Shown piece by piece: positions 12,531-23,100 of a DNA stretch of 64,000 bases (positions are counted from its first letter, which is position 1; every line of letters starts with the position of its first letter). The position numbers were made by a program, and so were the translations under genes. This DNA is from Telopea speciosissima (taxonomy: Eukaryota; Streptophyta; Magnoliopsida; Proteales; Proteaceae): assembly GCF_018873765.1 (NCBI RefSeq), contig NC_057925.1:58540970-58604969 (forward strand), read 5' to 3'. The notes below the pieces were generated by a model. It was given only the letters and a program-made list of their open reading frames with translations. It was not told where the DNA came from and made no database searches.

Positions 12531-13363
12531 TGAGTTATGACATTCACCCATCCAACCCTAACCTAACCTGAGCTACCCATTCTCTCTTCTCGCTCACTCC
12601 TCCCTCTCTCTTTGCTCTGATGTGAGCTAGGCTTATTGATTGAATGGTAAAAATTAGGAAAGAGAGTTTATACTCTTCCACCCATGGGCCACGGGGAATG
12701 CAATGGAAACACTTACATTGTAACTTTGAAGTTTCTCATAAAAAAATTAATAAAAAGTTCAAAGTTTTCTTTTGTGGGGCATAAGAAAGCAATAATTAAG
12801 CAAATTAGAGAATGACCGGATTTCACTTTCTTGAGGAAATGACTACCCCACTTCCTCCGTGCTTGACCCGCGCGAACAAGACCAAAGTTTTGTAGAGAAA
12901 AAGTGTGGTTTTTGCTAGAGAGAGGGTTATTGCTTTGAAAATTCCATTAAAAGTACATAAAATTAAGATGGAGAATATGATTCCTTCTATACAAACCTTG
13001 AAAGTCAGGTTGCCAGTAGCCATAGTGTTGAGAGAAAGCAACATAATCGGTTAGATCGAGTAGAATCCATTAATACTACGTACCCAAAGTCATCATGTCG
13101 TTTCACTCAGCTCCTTGATGCCAGCCGGAGTTTGTTCTACCCCAGCCCAAGGTGATCATTTCTCTTAACTCCCTCTCTATATATTTCTTATTCCATCTCT
13201 ACAAACAAACAAGTTAATTAAAAGGAATTTTTTCCTTCACCCATAGTCAGATGGTGTGCATAGGATATTGATGGTATTTTCCACTTTGTACTATAGGGAA
13301 AATATCATTTGTGACCCAGGTGTGGGTGTTCTTTTTTCTCACTCAAGTGTTGCAAAACTTTCT

Positions 13364-13499
13364 CCTAATGGCTCCATTTGTTTCGGCTCAAAATTTTACA
13401 TGTTGGAAAATTGTCCAATATTTGTTTTCACTGAACAATAAACACTGAAAAACTTTTCAATATGTAAAATTTTATCCCGAAACAAACAGAGCTTTAAGG
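13364..13499. mobile_element. MITE with GCTC..TTTGTTTCGG termini (unit B intron)
   Basis: Unit B copy of the MITE at 7271-7407, with the same ends and position; about 136 bp. Confidence 0.55.
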
Positions 13500-13744
13500 A
13501 AAAGGGATGTACACACTACTTATAGATCACGCTTTTTCACAATCTTTAACAGACTCTCTCCTGCTTGACTATGGGGCTCCATACACACATAATGAGGTAT
13601 TTCCTCGTGTGTGTGTGTGTGTACATTGGCTTACTTTTTCTGAGTTTTGGGCTTTTAGTAGAAAGGTGGATGGTGGCTTCTTAGCTTGCCCTTGGCTTAT
13701 TATTTCATCTTCTATCATGTGAGACAGAAGTGGTCCACTTAGAA

Positions 13745-13990
13745 GGGGGAAAAAAATCCTCTCCAATTCCTTGAAAGTGTAGTGTGGTGCTGAGAGCTCG
13801 TAACCTGGTAGGCGCGACATCTAACAGTGCCGAGCTCGAGAAGAAATAAAAAAAAAAAAAAAAGAACAAAAAAAAAAAAACCTGACTCAATCAACCTTGG
13901 ACTGTTGGATGTCATGTCTACCAGGTGTCGACCTTTCAACCCCGAACTGCACCGCACTCGGCGATCAAGGAATTGGAGAGGATTTTAATT
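13745..13990. mobile_element. Mutator-like MITE with 9-bp target duplication (unit B)
   Basis: Unit B copy of the element at 7650-7886. It is flanked by CACTTAGAA (13736-13744) and CACTAAGAA (13991-13999). About 246 bp, the extra length coming mainly from an expanded A run near 13848-13880. Confidence 0.7.
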
Positions 13991-14234
13991 CACTAAGAAA
14001 GAATCAGTCATGATTAATTCCAATTTCGGCTGATTTGATATGGTTGATTTATGGTCCAAAACCATAGAATGGTTGAGTTTTTAGATCTGAAGGCCAATTC
14101 TAGGGTTTCTTGGGACTGATTGTGATGGATTTTTATATGATCCAGATCAAAATTGGCAGGGACAGACCCAATTGCGGATCCGGCTTCTCTCCAGGGAGCC
14201 CAACGCCCATGGAGTGCCCAGGGGACATCCAAGG

Positions 14235-14411
14235 GTTGGGCTGTGCCACACACATCTTGGGGCACACCTAGGGATGTGTGCGGCACAACCCAATAGCTGG
14301 ATGGATCAGGATCGTCTCTAGGGAGCAGGGAATGCCCAGGGTGTTACTAGCCGTTGGGCTGTGCCGCACACATCCCTAGGCGTGCACTGAGATGTGTGCA
14401 GCACAGCTCAA
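14235..14411. repeat. Two GC-rich palindromes in protease intron (unit B)
   Basis: Counterparts of 8131-8307, hairpins at 14235-14293 and 14353-14411, with a few substitutions. Confidence 0.6.
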
Positions 14412-14418
14412 CCGCTAG

Positions 14419-14538
14419 ATGCCCCCTGACAGCTCCCTGGGCGCACGCCTCCTTGGAGACAAGCTAAATTTTGGTTGGATGCCCCCTGACAGCTCCCTGG
14501 GCGCACGCCTCCTTGGAGACAAGCTAAATTTTGGTTGG
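14419..14538 (+). repeat. 60-bp direct tandem duplication, unit B only
   Basis: The 60-bp block beginning ATGCCCCCTGACAGCTCCCT is present twice in a row (14419-14478 and 14479-14538), essentially identical. Unit A has a single copy, so this arose after the unit duplication. Confidence 0.8.
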
Positions 14539-15403
14539 ATGCCCCCTGGGTGCACTGGGCTCCCTGGAGAGGAGCTCAATCCCCCAATGGCATTCCATAT
14601 TTTGAAACCTTACCAATATGATCTAAGCGTACGTAGCCCGACAAATACCAGTTAGTTAATCAAGTGTCTTGTATCAAGAAAATTATTGTTACTTATGACT
14701 GTGTCATTATTATGGCATAGGCTTGCCTTCTGATTGGCAATTGTCTACCACATGGCAGTTTTGATATTGCCAAAATTTTGTAAATTTGTTTTCCAAGTCC
14801 TAAATATGGTAAGTTCAGAAATGGTCTATTCTCTAACAAATATAAATTTGAAAATCGGTTCAAAATTTAACTTCTACTATTTACTTTTGAAATTATGCGG
14901 ATACAAGTATTGAAATGCATGCAATTTTGCACTAATAAAGAAGAGAGTTACAGATCATTCAGTAGGAGGTATTTAATGAGGAGAAAGGGTGTAGGGTCTA
15001 TGGGTGAAATCCGAGAGGGACTACCCAAGAATCTGCATGTACACTCGCGTCATGCTGTCATGTCATTTCTTTTTAAGATGCATTAATTTTTCCTAATATT
15101 GAAATGATAGATCACACGATTAAGATATGAATTACATGACATATGTCTAGTCTAATATGGAGGCTCCCATCAATTATTATCAGGTAAACCCTCCACATGG
15201 CAATGTGAGGGTAATGGCCATCAAATAAACTTTTGACCTTTATATACATAGGGAAAAGCATATTAGTTAGAAAAGATGGGAAAAGATGGGCATGACTCTG
15301 GTATACATGCCCACTCCTACGATGTGCCTTCTACCTTTTTTAGGTGTGTATGATTGATTCATTTTTTATAGAAAGTTTACTTTTAACATTGACTACGTCT
15401 ATT

Positions 15404-15406
<3 letters not shown>

Positions 15407-15461
<55 letters not shown>
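15407..15461 (+). repeat. GTCT/CT microsatellite at protease intron end
   Basis: A run of GTCT repeats followed by about 20 CT repeats, 30 bp before the exon 2 acceptor of copy B. Unit A has only a short CT run here. It extends the polypyrimidine tract. Confidence 0.8.
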
Positions 15462-15464
<3 letters not shown>

Positions 15465-17106
15465 TAAACAGGCTATGTTCAATGCTTTTCAGGCTCCGAA
15501 ATCTTAAGCAGACAGGTACTACAAGTAACTCACAAACATGGGCCTTGCTCACCACTGAAGGAAGGGAATGCAAAAATTCCTAGTCTTGGCCAGATTCTCA
15601 AGGACGACCGAACCCGAATCAAGTCCATCCATTCAAAAATCTCCAACCAACAACACTACCCAGTAGCAGAGTCTGGAGCAAAAATTCCAGTCGACTCTGG
15701 CCAATCCCTAGGGAGTGGAAATTTTGTTGTCCGAATTGGACTTAGAACACCGATGCAAAACTTCACAGTAATCTTCGATACTGGTAGTGATTTCACTTGG
15801 ATCCAATGCCAACCATGCGCCGGCCAATGTTATTTGCAACAAGATCCCATCTTCAACCTTTCTGCATCCTCCACCTATTCCAACGTCTCATGTAACTCCA
15901 TTGCATGTGCCCAACTGCAATCAGCCACTGGCTTCGCAGTGTCCTGCACCACCAATCCCAATTGCATCTACCAGGTCACATATGGTGACGGATCGTACTC
16001 TCAAGGGTACTTTGCAACAGATACTCTAACAATACTACCTTCCTCTGATGTCTTCCCCAAATTTAAATTTGGTTGTGGTCAGAACAACGACGGCCCCCTA
16101 TTTGGTTTTGTAGATGGATTACTAGCTCTTGGCCACGATCAGACGTCTATGGTATCACAGACTGTTCAAATTTTTGGAAAGCTTTTCTCCTATTGTCTTC
16201 CACCCACAAGCAGCTCCACTGGTTTTCTTGCATTCGGTAGCCAAGTGGGTAACTCTTCCACTGCTCAATACACTCCACTACTAACAGATCCCAAGTACCC
16301 ATCGCTCTATTTCTTAAATATGACGGGTATAAGTGTTGGAGGAAAGAGTTTACCTATCCTACAATCAGTTTTTACAACTTCAGGAACCATTATAGACTCT
16401 GGAACTGTCATCACTCGGTTGCCACCAACGGCCTATTCAGCGCTTCGGTCATCATTTCGTCAAGCAATGTTCAAATATCCCATTACGTCACCGTATTTAT
16501 TACTCGACACATGCTATACCTTAGCTGGAAACGATACGGCAAAATTACCAACCATAGTGTTGCATTTCACCGGAGGTACTGACTTTTCTATTGATAAGTC
16601 TGGGATTCTAGTTCAAGCAAGCTTAACTCAATATTGCTTGGCTTTTGCTGGAAACAACAATGCTACCGATTTGGCGATCCTTGGAAGTATGCAACAGCAT
16701 GGAATTGAGATGATTTACAATGTGGCAGGAGGAAAGTTGGGATTTGGGACAAGCGCTTGCAGCGTAAAAGCCATATCTGTCCTGGCCCCTCCAACCAATA
16801 TTTCTGCTCCCCCTCCCCCTCCAATGGAAACACAACCCCCCCCCCCCTTTGTACTTCCATAAACATCATATTACCACCACGCATTGATTGATATTAGTGT
16901 AGACATCTCATTTTGTTTCCTGGAAAACATTCACAACCATGAATGAGATGTTTTTTTTTAAATTCACAACCATGAATGAGATGTTTTTTTTTAAACTTTA
17001 TGAAATTCCCCTCCCCTCCCCCCCCCCCCCAAGGTTAATTTGGTTAAAATATGGTTAATTGATCTCAAAATCTATCCAAAATTTTCAATCAAAATAATTT
17101 TTTATT

Positions 17107-18189
17107 GGGAAAATTTCAGAAACCCCCTAAAAGTATCCAATATCTCATAAATTTACCAAACTTGATCAAAATGTCACACACACCCCTGACGTTAAGTAGG
17201 GTTACCCCTTAAGATAAAATGTCAATTTTACCCTCTTAATTATTTAAATAAAAAATAGGTAAATGACACTTAAGGTACCATCTTCTTCCCTCTTCTTCCG
17301 TGTTCAGACCATTGGAGAGCTGCGGCATTGCGGCGACCATCACTCCATCTCCGGCGACCATCATCATCCACCTGCAGAAAATGAAACAAAGAAAATGTAA
17401 GTGAACTAGGGTTCTGTAACCCATTTTTCTTGGATTTCCATGCTCCCAAAGAAAATGTTGGGAGCGGATGATCGCTTGTCCTCTGCAATCTCAGAGAGTT
17501 GGTTCGGTTCACTCGGCTTCACAGGAGGGCGTATGGGAGTTGCAGCAGCCATCGGTTCTTAGCAGGTGAAAGTCATAGATTTGGGTATGGGAGTTGCAGC
17601 CGCCAGGAGGGCGTATGGGAGTTGCACCAGCCATCGGTTCACTCGGCTTCACAGGAGGGCGTATGGGAGTTGCAGCAGCCATCGGTTCTTAGCTTCAGCG
17701 TCTCAGCTTCAACCACGAGCTCTCCAGATTCCTAGCAATGTCCGTATAACTCATTGTCACGATTTCAAAGAGGCACTGCCTTGGTAGAGAAGAAAGAAGG
17801 AAAGTGGTTTGCTTTAGGTAGATGGAGGTGGATGTCGGTTGGGAGAAAAGAAATTGGAGAGGAAAAAATCAAACGAATGACGGTGAGGGGTCTGATTGAT
17901 GGAAGAAGAGATAATGGAAAGTGGGCGAAATGGGTTTCATGTTGGGGTAAATGAGGATTTAGGTCAGAGGGGTCCGGTGGAAAATGGAGAAGTGGGGGAA
18001 ATGGGTTTCAATGGTAAGGGTAATTTTGTCATTTAAAAAGAGTTAATAGACACTTAATTGTAAAGACTAACGGAGTGGACTAAATTGAAATAAATTCATA
18101 AAAATAGAGGGTGTCTGTGATATTTTGATCAAGTTTGATAAGTTTATGAGATATTAAATACTTTTAACGGATGTCCGTGAAATTTTTTC
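17107..18189. mobile_element. Mutator-like element with long TIRs, unit B only
   Basis: 1083 bp flanked by TTTTTTATT on both sides (17098-17106 and 18190-18198). The first about 85 bp (GGGAAAATTTCAGAAACCCC..) and the last about 85 bp are inverted repeats sharing long blocks such as AATATCTCATAAA and AAACTTGATCAAAAT. Long TIRs and a 9-bp duplication are typical of Mutator-like elements. No transposase is visible. The interior carries GC-richer sequence with a 55-58 bp direct repeat (about 17506 and 17638), which may be captured host DNA (Pack-MULE style), but I recognise no parent gene. It is absent from unit A, so it inserted after the duplication. Confidence 0.75.
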
Positions 18190-18272
18190 TTTTTTATTTT
18201 TTTTTTTATTTGAACCCATAGTTCGGAAAAGATACCATTTTAATCATATAAGACCCGTTTTGAATGAAACTT

Positions 18273-19980
18273 TTATTGACCAAAAAAGTTCTTGAATTTT
18301 AATTTATACCAATTAAAAGTGCTCAAAAAATGCTTCAAAATGTCATTTGAATAATTTGGATTTTTGGAACTAAAGTACTGTGTTTTTTAATTTGGACTGG
18401 GTTAGGCCCATCTTGATTCAACATAGAACCAAACAAGTCAAAGGCGTTTGTGACAAAATTCCACTTTGATTCCGAATTGGTTCTTGTCAACGTGAAATGA
18501 ACTCAACTCTTTGTTTTGAATTTTTATCTTCTCCTGTTATTGCACGATGCAGTAATGCATCGTGCAACGGTTGCAGAGGCCATGTGCATCACATGGGGCC
18601 CATTGTGCCACATGGCCTCTGCATTGTTGCACGATGCAGTGCTGCATCGTGCAGTAACAGGAGGTGATAATGATCCCTTTGTCTTCACGTGTCTGAATGA
18701 CACCTCTTTAGATGTATTTATAACTTGACACCTTCATTTAATTGCCTCTTGTTTTTTTTTTCAGAAATTATTTAAAACATGAGTTTAAAAGAAATTTCAA
18801 AAATAATTTGAAAGTAACTATTCATTATATCATTATCAAAACCACTTATGAACAAGTACATAGCTAGTACATTTGGTAGCTTGTGCATTACTACCTGAAG
18901 GTCTTGGGTTCAAGTTTCCCAGTTCATATCTTATTTCTTTCATGCAATGGGGTGATCATTTCGTGCCATCATATATCTTGTGTAGGAGCTACACTCTTAG
19001 AGTTACTTTATTATATTTTAGTTATATTTCTAGCAGTGGTATATGATATTTTTACCTAATCCTTCTTTTTTTTTAATTATTTAATTATGGGAAAAAGGAG
19101 GTTATCTAAAATAAGACTACCTCGTTGTGGTTACGACACCTAGACATAGGAGCATGCAAAAGTACCGCCATCTCCTCCGGACCTTTATTCCCTGAGGTTC
19201 CTTGACCGGTACAGTTGTACGGTTCCTCTTATAGGGGTGTTGAAATGACCATTCCATCCCTTAACCGAACACACTAGTGTCTGGGTGAAGTCCACCCCCT
19301 TTTATTAGAGGCACTAGCAAACCGTACCAAATAGGGGAACCACAGGTGATAAAAATTCTCCCCCCGACCCCTATGAAATAAAAAATTTCAATCCTATTGA
19401 TTTGATTATTTTTTGTGCATTCGTATTGGCCCCTGTGCTGATGCAAGCGCTACATTACCAGGTAGCATTCCCTTGCCCTTTAATTATATTTCTAGCATAA
19501 TTATATGATTTATGGGATTTTTATCCTCTCAAGTGCAGTGTACCTCACTTAATAGCATCCATTGCATGTAAGATCCCCGATCAAATTCAGTGGAACGGAT
19601 TAATTGCTATCACTTTCGTTACTTTTCTATATTTACTCATATTCTCATTTCCCTTTACACAACAGACATCAAATAGCTTTTGCTCTCGCTAGAGAACAGA
19701 ATTTGTATCGGCTCAAGTACAGTGCACTGTCTAGTGTACCACACTTGAGAATCCAGCCATTAAACCATGGCCAGTGGTGTCTTTTCATCTTCTCAAATGT
19801 TGGGTGTACGGTTGGATTCTCAAGTAAGATGCACTGCACTGGGTAATGAGGTTTTGTTTGCGGTTCCTGAACTCCCATATCGGTCACACTGGAACTGTTG
19901 GAATAGGGATCGACAATGGTCAATCCGATATTAAATCGGACGATTCGACCGATCCGAGTTGGAATTTTTAAACCATGTTA
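18273..19980. other. Intergenic region between protease array and ORC1
   Basis: No gene seen. It holds a palindrome at 18526-18672, a degenerate echo of the protease unit start at about 18738-18850, and a low-copy-looking stretch with short inverted repeats around CTCAAGTACAGTGCACTG (about 19713-19845). Confidence 0.5.
18526..18672. repeat. Long near-perfect hairpin (147 bp)
   Basis: The arms start TCCTGTTATTGCACGATGCA on one side and pair with TGCATCGTGCAGTAACAGGA on the other, continuing inward through GCAGAGGCCATGTG and CACATGGCCTCTGC. Each outer arm is itself palindromic (TTGCACGATGCAG..TGCATCGTGCAA). Either a foldback MITE or a small-RNA precursor. No target duplication was identified. 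Confidence 0.65.
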
Positions 19981-19992
19981 TACAATGGAATG

Positions 19993-20004
19993 TTTCCCGC
20001 CAAA
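19993..20004 (+). promoter_or_regulatory. E2F-type site in the ORC1 promoter
   Basis: TTTCCCGCCAAA, 115 bp before the ORC1 start codon. It matches the plant E2F consensus TTTSSCGC forward (TTTCCCGC) and reverse (TTTGGCGG), i.e. two overlapping sites. ORC1 is a known E2F target in Arabidopsis; use of this site here is inferred. Confidence 0.75.
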
Positions 20005-20118
20005 TTCATCATTACGGTGATTAGAAGAAAAATGCGCACTGCGTCCATGCTTTTCCCTCTCTCTCTCTCTCTCTCTCTTCTCAAAGCCTAGAAACCCTAG
20101 CAGCTCATCTGCAGGGCC

Positions 20119-23100
20119 ATGGCCGAAACACCCCGCAAGTCAAAACAACCTTCTGGTATCAATCTAAAACCCTTGTCTCCTTCATCCATTTCGATCCCTT
20201 CGACGCCGGAAACCGTCGCTCCTCGTCGATCTTCGCGGCGGTCCTCTTTGGTTGTCACTCCCCAAACCCATCTGAAACCATCATCTGCTCTCGTTGAAAA
20301 ATTCAAAAACGATACTCCACAAACTCCCAATTCCGCTCCAAAGAACAAAGGATCGAGACAGAGAATCAATGAAGCTTCACCCGGAGCTTCGTTTTCTCCG
20401 ATTTCTCCCGACTGCTCGGAACCGAAGAGAAGGAAGAGATCTGATGAGGTGAAGACTGTTGTTACGAGATCGAGAGCTTCTAAAACTGTTACATTTGAGA
20501 CGGAGAAGAAGGTTAACGATTTACGACCAGCGAAGAGGCGTATTTATTACAAGAAGGTTTCTTATGATGGTGGAGAATTCAGTATTGGGGACGACGTTTA
20601 TGTAAAAAGGAGAGAGGATGCGAGCTCAGACGATGAAGATCCTGAGGTGGAAGAGTGTCGGATCTGCTTTAAATTCGGGAAGTCTTTGATGATTGAATGC
20701 GATGATTGTTTGGGCGGTTTTCATCTCAAATGTTTGAAGCCACCGTTGAAGAAGGTTCCAGAAGGGGATTGGATTTGTAGGTTATGCGAAGCTCAGAGAT
20801 TGGGGAAGAAGATTGAGCTTCCAACCCCTCCCAAGGGGAAGAAACGGCGTAGAACGTTGAGGGAGAAGCTGCTCTCAAGTGATCTTTGGGCCGCACGAAT
20901 TGAAAGGTAGATGCTTTGGTTGGAAGACGTTATAGAATTTATTCTGATTTTGTTGTACGTTAAATCTCATTTGTGGTACTGTTACCAGAATATGGAAAGA
21001 AGCAGATGGTAGCTATTGGTTTCATGGACGCTGGTACATAATTCCTGAAGAGACTGCTGCTGGAAGGCAGCCGCATAATCTAAGGAGAGAGCTATATGTC
21101 ACGAATGATTATGCTGACATTGAGGTGATTAATATGTTTCCCTCTACTGCTCTACTTCTCTCTTTCTCTCGACTCTTTCCACTTTTTCCTCTGTGAAAGG
21201 TTATATAAATGTGAATTTATGTTTCCTGTTGATACAAAAATTCAGGTTACATAGAGGCACAGATTTCTTCCCATCAGAATAAAAGTCTGTCAACTGTATC
21301 CATTGGAATGTATGTTACTCCTGAATTGGATCAAAGAAAACAGATTTGTTCCATGAATAGAAGTATTTATTTGGATATGCAGGGCTTCCTATGTATCTCT
21401 ACAGAACCTCATGATTTGATTTGCGAGTATTCTATTCTCAAAGATGCAAATGAAATCCAAGATGCTTGACATTTTGATGTAATATCACCTCAGAGAAATG
21501 TGAAAATAACTTAAGTGTCAGGATTTAAACTGGGCGCTGTACATGGTGACTACCTACCATTTCATGGTTGAAATGAAGGAGCTATTTATGGGTTGCGGAA
21601 ATCTAAAATAATTCCTAGCAAAGTAGTCAGCCATGTGCAATTTGGAATCTCCCATTTTAGAAAATGGCACTTGCTTCCAGGAGCAGCGAAGAAGTTAGAG
21701 GGATGGTGGGGAAATATTGAACGCAGTGAATGTGTGTGATATATGAAGAGTGAAAGTAGAGAAGCGACATTGTTGAACTCCTATGTCATTAGTCTTGATT
21801 TAAGGGTCATACAACCTTACGTAAGCATTTCTAATGCAAAATTGAACACCCTAAAGGTATGTACTTCACTTCTGATGTGCAATTGAAGGATGTAATATTG
21901 TACCTATTGTGGGGAAATAATAACAGGAGAATGTTATTGGCGCCGATGTTCCTACTTCTTAATGTTCCAGTGAACTTTACTGCCTAAGAAATGAGCATCT
22001 AATCCCAGGACTATCTTGCCTCAATTTTCACTTGGAATCAGGTTGATTGACTTCTTGGTGCAATGGTTAAGGTTGCTCCATTGTGACCAAGTGGTCACGG
22101 GTTCGAATCTGGAAACAGCCTCTCTGCGAAAGCATAGGGGTAAGGCTGCGTACATTATGACCCTCCCCAGACCCCGCAGTGGCGGGAGCCTTGTGCACTG
22201 GGTACGCCCCAATCAGGTTGATTGACTTCATTCTCCTGAACCATTGGTAGTTTGTGCATTTTCTTCATAATATCAGTAACTAAAATATAATAATAAAATG
22301 ACAATTAATTATGAAACTTTCTTTCTGATTCTTCTGTTGAGTGGGTTTTATAGAAAGAGAACTCTCAACAGAAAAGCGACATTTCCTACTCTTTGTTTAT
22401 TAATTTGGAAAAGACAAGCAAATCTTTTATTGTGTTCAAGTTGCTAAATGTCAATGATTTCTCAATTTGCAGATGGAGTCCATACTTCGGCATTTGTATG
22501 CTATGATTCCTAAGGAGTTTGCTAAAGCCAACTGTGAAGGAGATGATGTTTTTCTGTGTGAGTATGAATATGATGTTCAGTGGCACAGTTTCAAGCGCCT
22601 TGCAGAGATTGATAACAATGAAGAGGTAGGCCTTTCAGACCTATAAAGTATATTTGTATATGGAATATGAATTCAAGTTGTGATGGGTTTTCCTTGGAAA
22701 CTCGTTTTGAATTTGAAATTCAAATTATTCAATTTACTTCCTTACAGGATGGCAGAGAAGCTGGTAGTGATGAAGATTGGGATTTATGTAAGGATTCAGG
22801 TTCTGATTCAGAACTGGAATACGATGAGAAGAATGTGAAGGGTTCATTGCCTAGAAAATCCCCAGCTCATGAATTGGCTGCGGTATGTTCCCTTTTCCAA
22901 ATTTTAATTTTTGTAGCATTCAACTATAGCTTTCTTGGAGTTTAATGCTTACAATTATATATGCCAGAATTCACGGAAAGGGCGGATATTTGGCCTCCAA
23001 AGGATAGGGGCGAAGAAAATACCCGAGCATGTGAGATGTCACAAGCCAACTGAACTTGAGAGAGCAAAAGCAGCCCTTCTATTGTCAAGTTTACCCAAGT

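Larger units (their letters stand above)
13080..16862 (+). pseudogene. A1B (nepenthesin/AED1-like) aspartic protease, copy B, start and signal peptide deleted
   Basis: Exon 1 remnant about 13080-13151 (ends in the same donor, CAAG before GTGATC), intron 13152-15492, exon 2 15493-16862. A deletion relative to unit A joins sequence matching about 6705 to sequence matching about 6990, removing the start codon and the signal peptide. Exon 2 is open throughout: propeptide, DTGSDFTWIQCQPC (first catalytic Asp), a QGYFATDTLT block, FSYCLPP, IDSGTVITRLPP (second catalytic Asp), LDTCYTL and a proline-rich C-terminus PPPPPMETQPPPPFVLP. The usual GLGTP before the first active site is GLRTP. The only in-frame ATG left in exon 1 (13118) would give a product without a secretion signal. 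It could instead be used with an unseen upstream exon, so functional status is open. Confidence 0.8.
11424..18270 (+). repeat. Tandem unit B of the aspartic protease duplication
   Basis: Second copy of the unit. Homology begins at AAGAGGAAAAGATTAC (about 11424) and runs, with indels, to the polypyrimidine-rich 3' flank. It is interrupted by a Mutator-like insertion (17107-18189), then resumes for about 70 bp to about 18260, where both units share the sequence around AAGACCCGTTTTGAA. A weak further match to the unit start is visible at about 18738-18850, which hints at a once longer array. Confidence 0.8.

Noticed and set aside
17499-17787. Repeat-bearing open frames (GVWELQQPSV type)
   Set aside because: They come from the direct repeat inside the Mutator-like element and are overlapping in two frames; no start context or homology supports a protein.
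20097-20369. Antisense open frame over the start of ORC1
   Set aside because: Shadow of the GC-balanced ORC1 first exon; no independent support.
22055-22130. tRNA-like A and B boxes that might be a tRNA gene
   Set aside because: No cloverleaf can be drawn, and the sequence continues into a typical Au-SINE body with target duplications. The same applies at 48011-48141 and 53914-54031.
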